This document shows positions 4,495 to 6,303 of a stretch of 6,303 bases of DNA, piece by piece. Made by a program: the position numbers and the translations under genes. The stretch lies in contig QMPZ01000096.1 in assembly GCA_003648815.1 (NCBI GenBank), positions 1 to 6,303 of the forward strand. The letters are read 5' to 3'. Each line of letters opens with the position of its first letter. Position 1 is the first letter of the stretch. This stretch comes from Candidatus Aerophobota bacterium (lineage in GTDB: Bacteria > Aerophobota > Aerophobia > Aerophobales > B47-G16). Under the pieces are notes generated by a model. The model was given only the letters and a program-made list of their open reading frames with translations. It had not been told where the DNA came from and did no database searches.

Positions 4495-6303
4495 CTATCT
4501 TTGTTTGATAAAGTACTGCTCTGGGTATGTGTTTCCTGGAGTAAGCTGAAGCCAGTCAGAAATAGCCTCCTCGGGAACGTTTCGGAAGTTGTTTTTCACA
4601 ATACCAAGATGCGGAAGGCAACCCACACTGCCAATATTCCAGATATTTTCCGCATTAAGACGCAAAATTTCCTTTGCCAGTCGAGTCCTTTCTTCTTTGT
4701 CGCGGGTGCTTTTTGCTTTATCATACAGCTCAAACAATTTTAATATGTCCCCTGTAGGCTTTTCCCCTTTCTTCCCGTTTGTATCATACCAGTCTCGATA
4801 AAGCAATCCAGAACTCGGGGGAGTACCACCATGGGTGGGAAGCCAGTAATGGGGCTCCACCAGAGGTGTAAAACAGCGATCCATCGTCCATATACCTACG
4901 TCCATTTCTCCTGCCATTCCACGCTGGCTGAAAAGCGGTCGGGATTCACTCTTAAGTGATGTCTTAACTCCTATTGCCTCCCAATATTCCTTCACTAAGC
5001 TCATCGCATCTGCCCAGGGACCAAATACAGGGGCAAACTCGATCGTCAAGGCTAAGGTCTTACCATCGGGACGTAGGCGATATTTATGATCTTTGTCCCA
5101 CTTTAAGCCTATCTCATCCAAAAGCGCATTAGCCCTTTCCGGATCATATTCAGCATAAGCTTTAGCAAACTCCTCCTCATAATAGGGGCACTCAGGAATT
5201 ACCGTCGCCTGCCTTGGCACGCCCATACCAAGATAAACCAGCTCGTTCATCTCCTCTCGATTGATGGCTAAGGATAAGGCAAGGCGGAACTTGCGGGTCT
5301 CGACAATTTTTCGCAATACAGGGTCCTTGTTGTTCAAATTGAGGATGAGCAAGGCATCACACCCTCGAGCCAACTTCCACTTCATAACCCGGTAATTTCC
5401 CTTATCCCTATTTGCCATAAACAAAGGATAGTTATTCCATGTGGTATGGCGGAACTGCATATCCACCTCTCCAGCCACCACCTTCATGTTGAGCATTTCT
5501 ACATCTTCTACTACCTCAAACCTTATCTTATCGATGTAGGGAAGCTGATTCCCTTCGGGATCTACCTTGTAGTAATAAGGATTTCTCTCGCAGATGACCG
5601 GAATAGAAGGTGGTGCCTTTTTCACAATCCAGGCCCAAATCCAGGGATGTTCAGGATTTCGCCAGTCTTGCTTTAAACCCCACAGCTGATACCAATAAGT
5701 ATATCCTTCTTCCTTGGCCATCTTCTCCAGCTTCTCTATAGGGGCGTAGCGAGGATGGAATTGTTTCATATAATGCTTGGGATAGCGGCATATTTCCAAT
5801 CCACCCGGCGCAGCTAACATTCTAAGAAACAGTCCATAAGGCTCAGCAAAGATAAACTTAACCGTATAATCATCGACCTTTTCCACCTTTACTGGTTTTC
5901 CACCCATTGTTAACCATTTTGGAATAACAGGGTTAAGATCCTTGTTTAACAAAACATCCTCGTACCAGAAAAGTATATCATCGGCAGTGAAGGGTGCTCC
6001 ATCCGACCACTTCATGCCTTTTCTCAGGTGGAAGGTGAAAGTTTTTGCATCCTCTGAAACCTCATAGCTTTTAGCCACATTAGGAACCACTGTCTTAGCA
6101 TCAGGACTCCAGCGGACTAAATCCTCATAGGTCAATCGAGAATTAATGATTCCAACATCACCAGGGCCTATAGCTACCCTATGCCAGGTTCCACCGTACT
6201 CTCCAATTTCCTCCACTGGCTCCACTACTAAAGGCTCCTCAGGAAGCCTCTCCTCCACTGGCGGAAGCTCTCCTGCAGCAACCTTTACCCTGAGCATGGG
6301 AGC
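4495..6303 (-). CDS. ABC transporter substrate-binding protein, family 5, 5'-truncated
   Basis: This is the extracellular or periplasmic solute-capture subunit of an ABC importer, of the SBP_bac_5 (oligopeptide/nickel/oligosaccharide) class. The frame is open through the right edge (GCT CCC ahead of the ATG at 6297), and the ATG falls inside a typical mature N-terminus (VAAGELPPVEERLPEEPLVV). The true start and signal peptide are therefore outside the window. About 602 residues are visible, against roughly 620-660 in this subfamily. Counting that Met as 1, family signatures are IGEYGGTW (31-38), LRKGMKWSDG with FTADDILFWYEDV (91-115), LPYIDKI (252-258), FRLALSLAINREEM (337-350) and DPERANALLDEIG (385-397), ending in PEQYFIKQR. 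A segment very rich in Trp/Tyr (about 200-243) could stack against sugar rings. Members of this long subfamily often serve oligosaccharide uptake, and the neighbouring glycosidase favours a uronic-acid oligosaccharide over a peptide. The gene ends TAG-TGA. No permease follows it. Confidence 0.92.
   Translation of the reverse strand, partial: APMLRVKVAAGELPPVEERLPEEPLVVEPVEEIGEYGGTWHRVAIGPGDVGIINSRLTYEDLVRWSPDAKTVVPNVAKSYEVSEDAKTFTFHLRKGMKWSDGAPFTADDILFWYEDVLLNKDLNPVIPKWLTMGGKPVKVEKVDDYTVKFIFAEPYGLFLRMLAAPGGLEICRYPKHYMKQFHPRYAPIEKLEKMAKEEGYTYWYQLWGLKQDWRNPEHPWIWAWIVKKAPPSIPVICERNPYYYKVDPEGNQLPYIDKIRFEVVEDVEMLNMKVVAGEVDMQFRHTTWNNYPLFMANRDKGNYRVMKWKLARGCDALLILNLNNKDPVLRKIVETRKFRLALSLAINREEMNELVYLGMGVPRQATVIPECPYYEEEFAKAYAEYDPERANALLDEIGLKWDKDHKYRLRPDGKTLALTIEFAPVFGPWADAMSLVKEYWEAIGVKTSLKSESRPLFSQRGMAGEMDVGIWTMDRCFTPLVEPHYWLPTHGGTPPSSGLLYRDWYDTNGKKGEKPTGDILKLFELYDKAKSTRDKEERTRLAKEILRLNAENIWNIGSVGCLPHLGIVKNNFRNVPEEAISDWLQLTPGNTYPEQYFIKQR

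Overview
The window reads as part of a bacterial sugar-use operon, with every supported gene on the minus strand. From right to left, which is the direction of transcription, it holds five genes. They are the 3' nine-tenths of a family-5 ABC transporter substrate-binding protein (4495-6303, cut by the right edge); a 382-residue beta-propeller protein of the TolB/oligogalacturonate-lyase-like type (3294-4442); a GH2 beta-glucuronidase (uidA-like, 1505-3247); an alpha/beta-hydrolase of the acetyl-xylan-esterase/dienelactone-hydrolase type (472-1512); and, after a 416-base gap, the first 18 codons of another gene (1-55). Gaps inside the four-gene block are 52, 46 and -8 bases, so the block is very probably one transcript.

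The functional reading is a locus for uronic-acid-containing plant or algal oligosaccharides. The binding protein would capture the sugar outside the cell. The propeller protein may be a lyase or other enzyme acting at a uronate. The beta-glucuronidase removes terminal glucuronic acid, and the esterase would remove acyl groups that block the other enzymes. The glucuronidase is the firmest call: both catalytic glutamates, the glucuronate-reading N-x-K motif and other active-site positions are present. It lacks the long active-site loop of the E. coli enzyme, which fits work on oligosaccharides rather than small conjugates. Transporter permeases and ATPases, uronate catabolism genes and a regulator are not in the window.

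The gap at 56-471 contains no convincing gene. It has a perfect 12-bp inverted repeat (215-240) that probably ends the operon, a second hairpin beside it (185-210), a strong ribosome-binding sequence with no usable start (418-428), and a good ribosome-binding site for the next gene.

The most unusual structural signal is between the binding-protein and propeller genes. The propeller start codon has no adjacent Shine-Dalgarno sequence. A GAGGTG element instead lies 45 bases upstream, with a 33-base near-perfect hairpin in between. Folding that hairpin would bring the ribosome-binding site to about 12 bases from the start.

Organism: base composition is moderate, Shine-Dalgarno sites are strong, and the proteins are rich in Lys/Glu with thermophile-like composition. 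This suggests a bacterium, perhaps an uncultivated or thermophilic carbohydrate degrader, but the sequence alone does not let me name a phylum.
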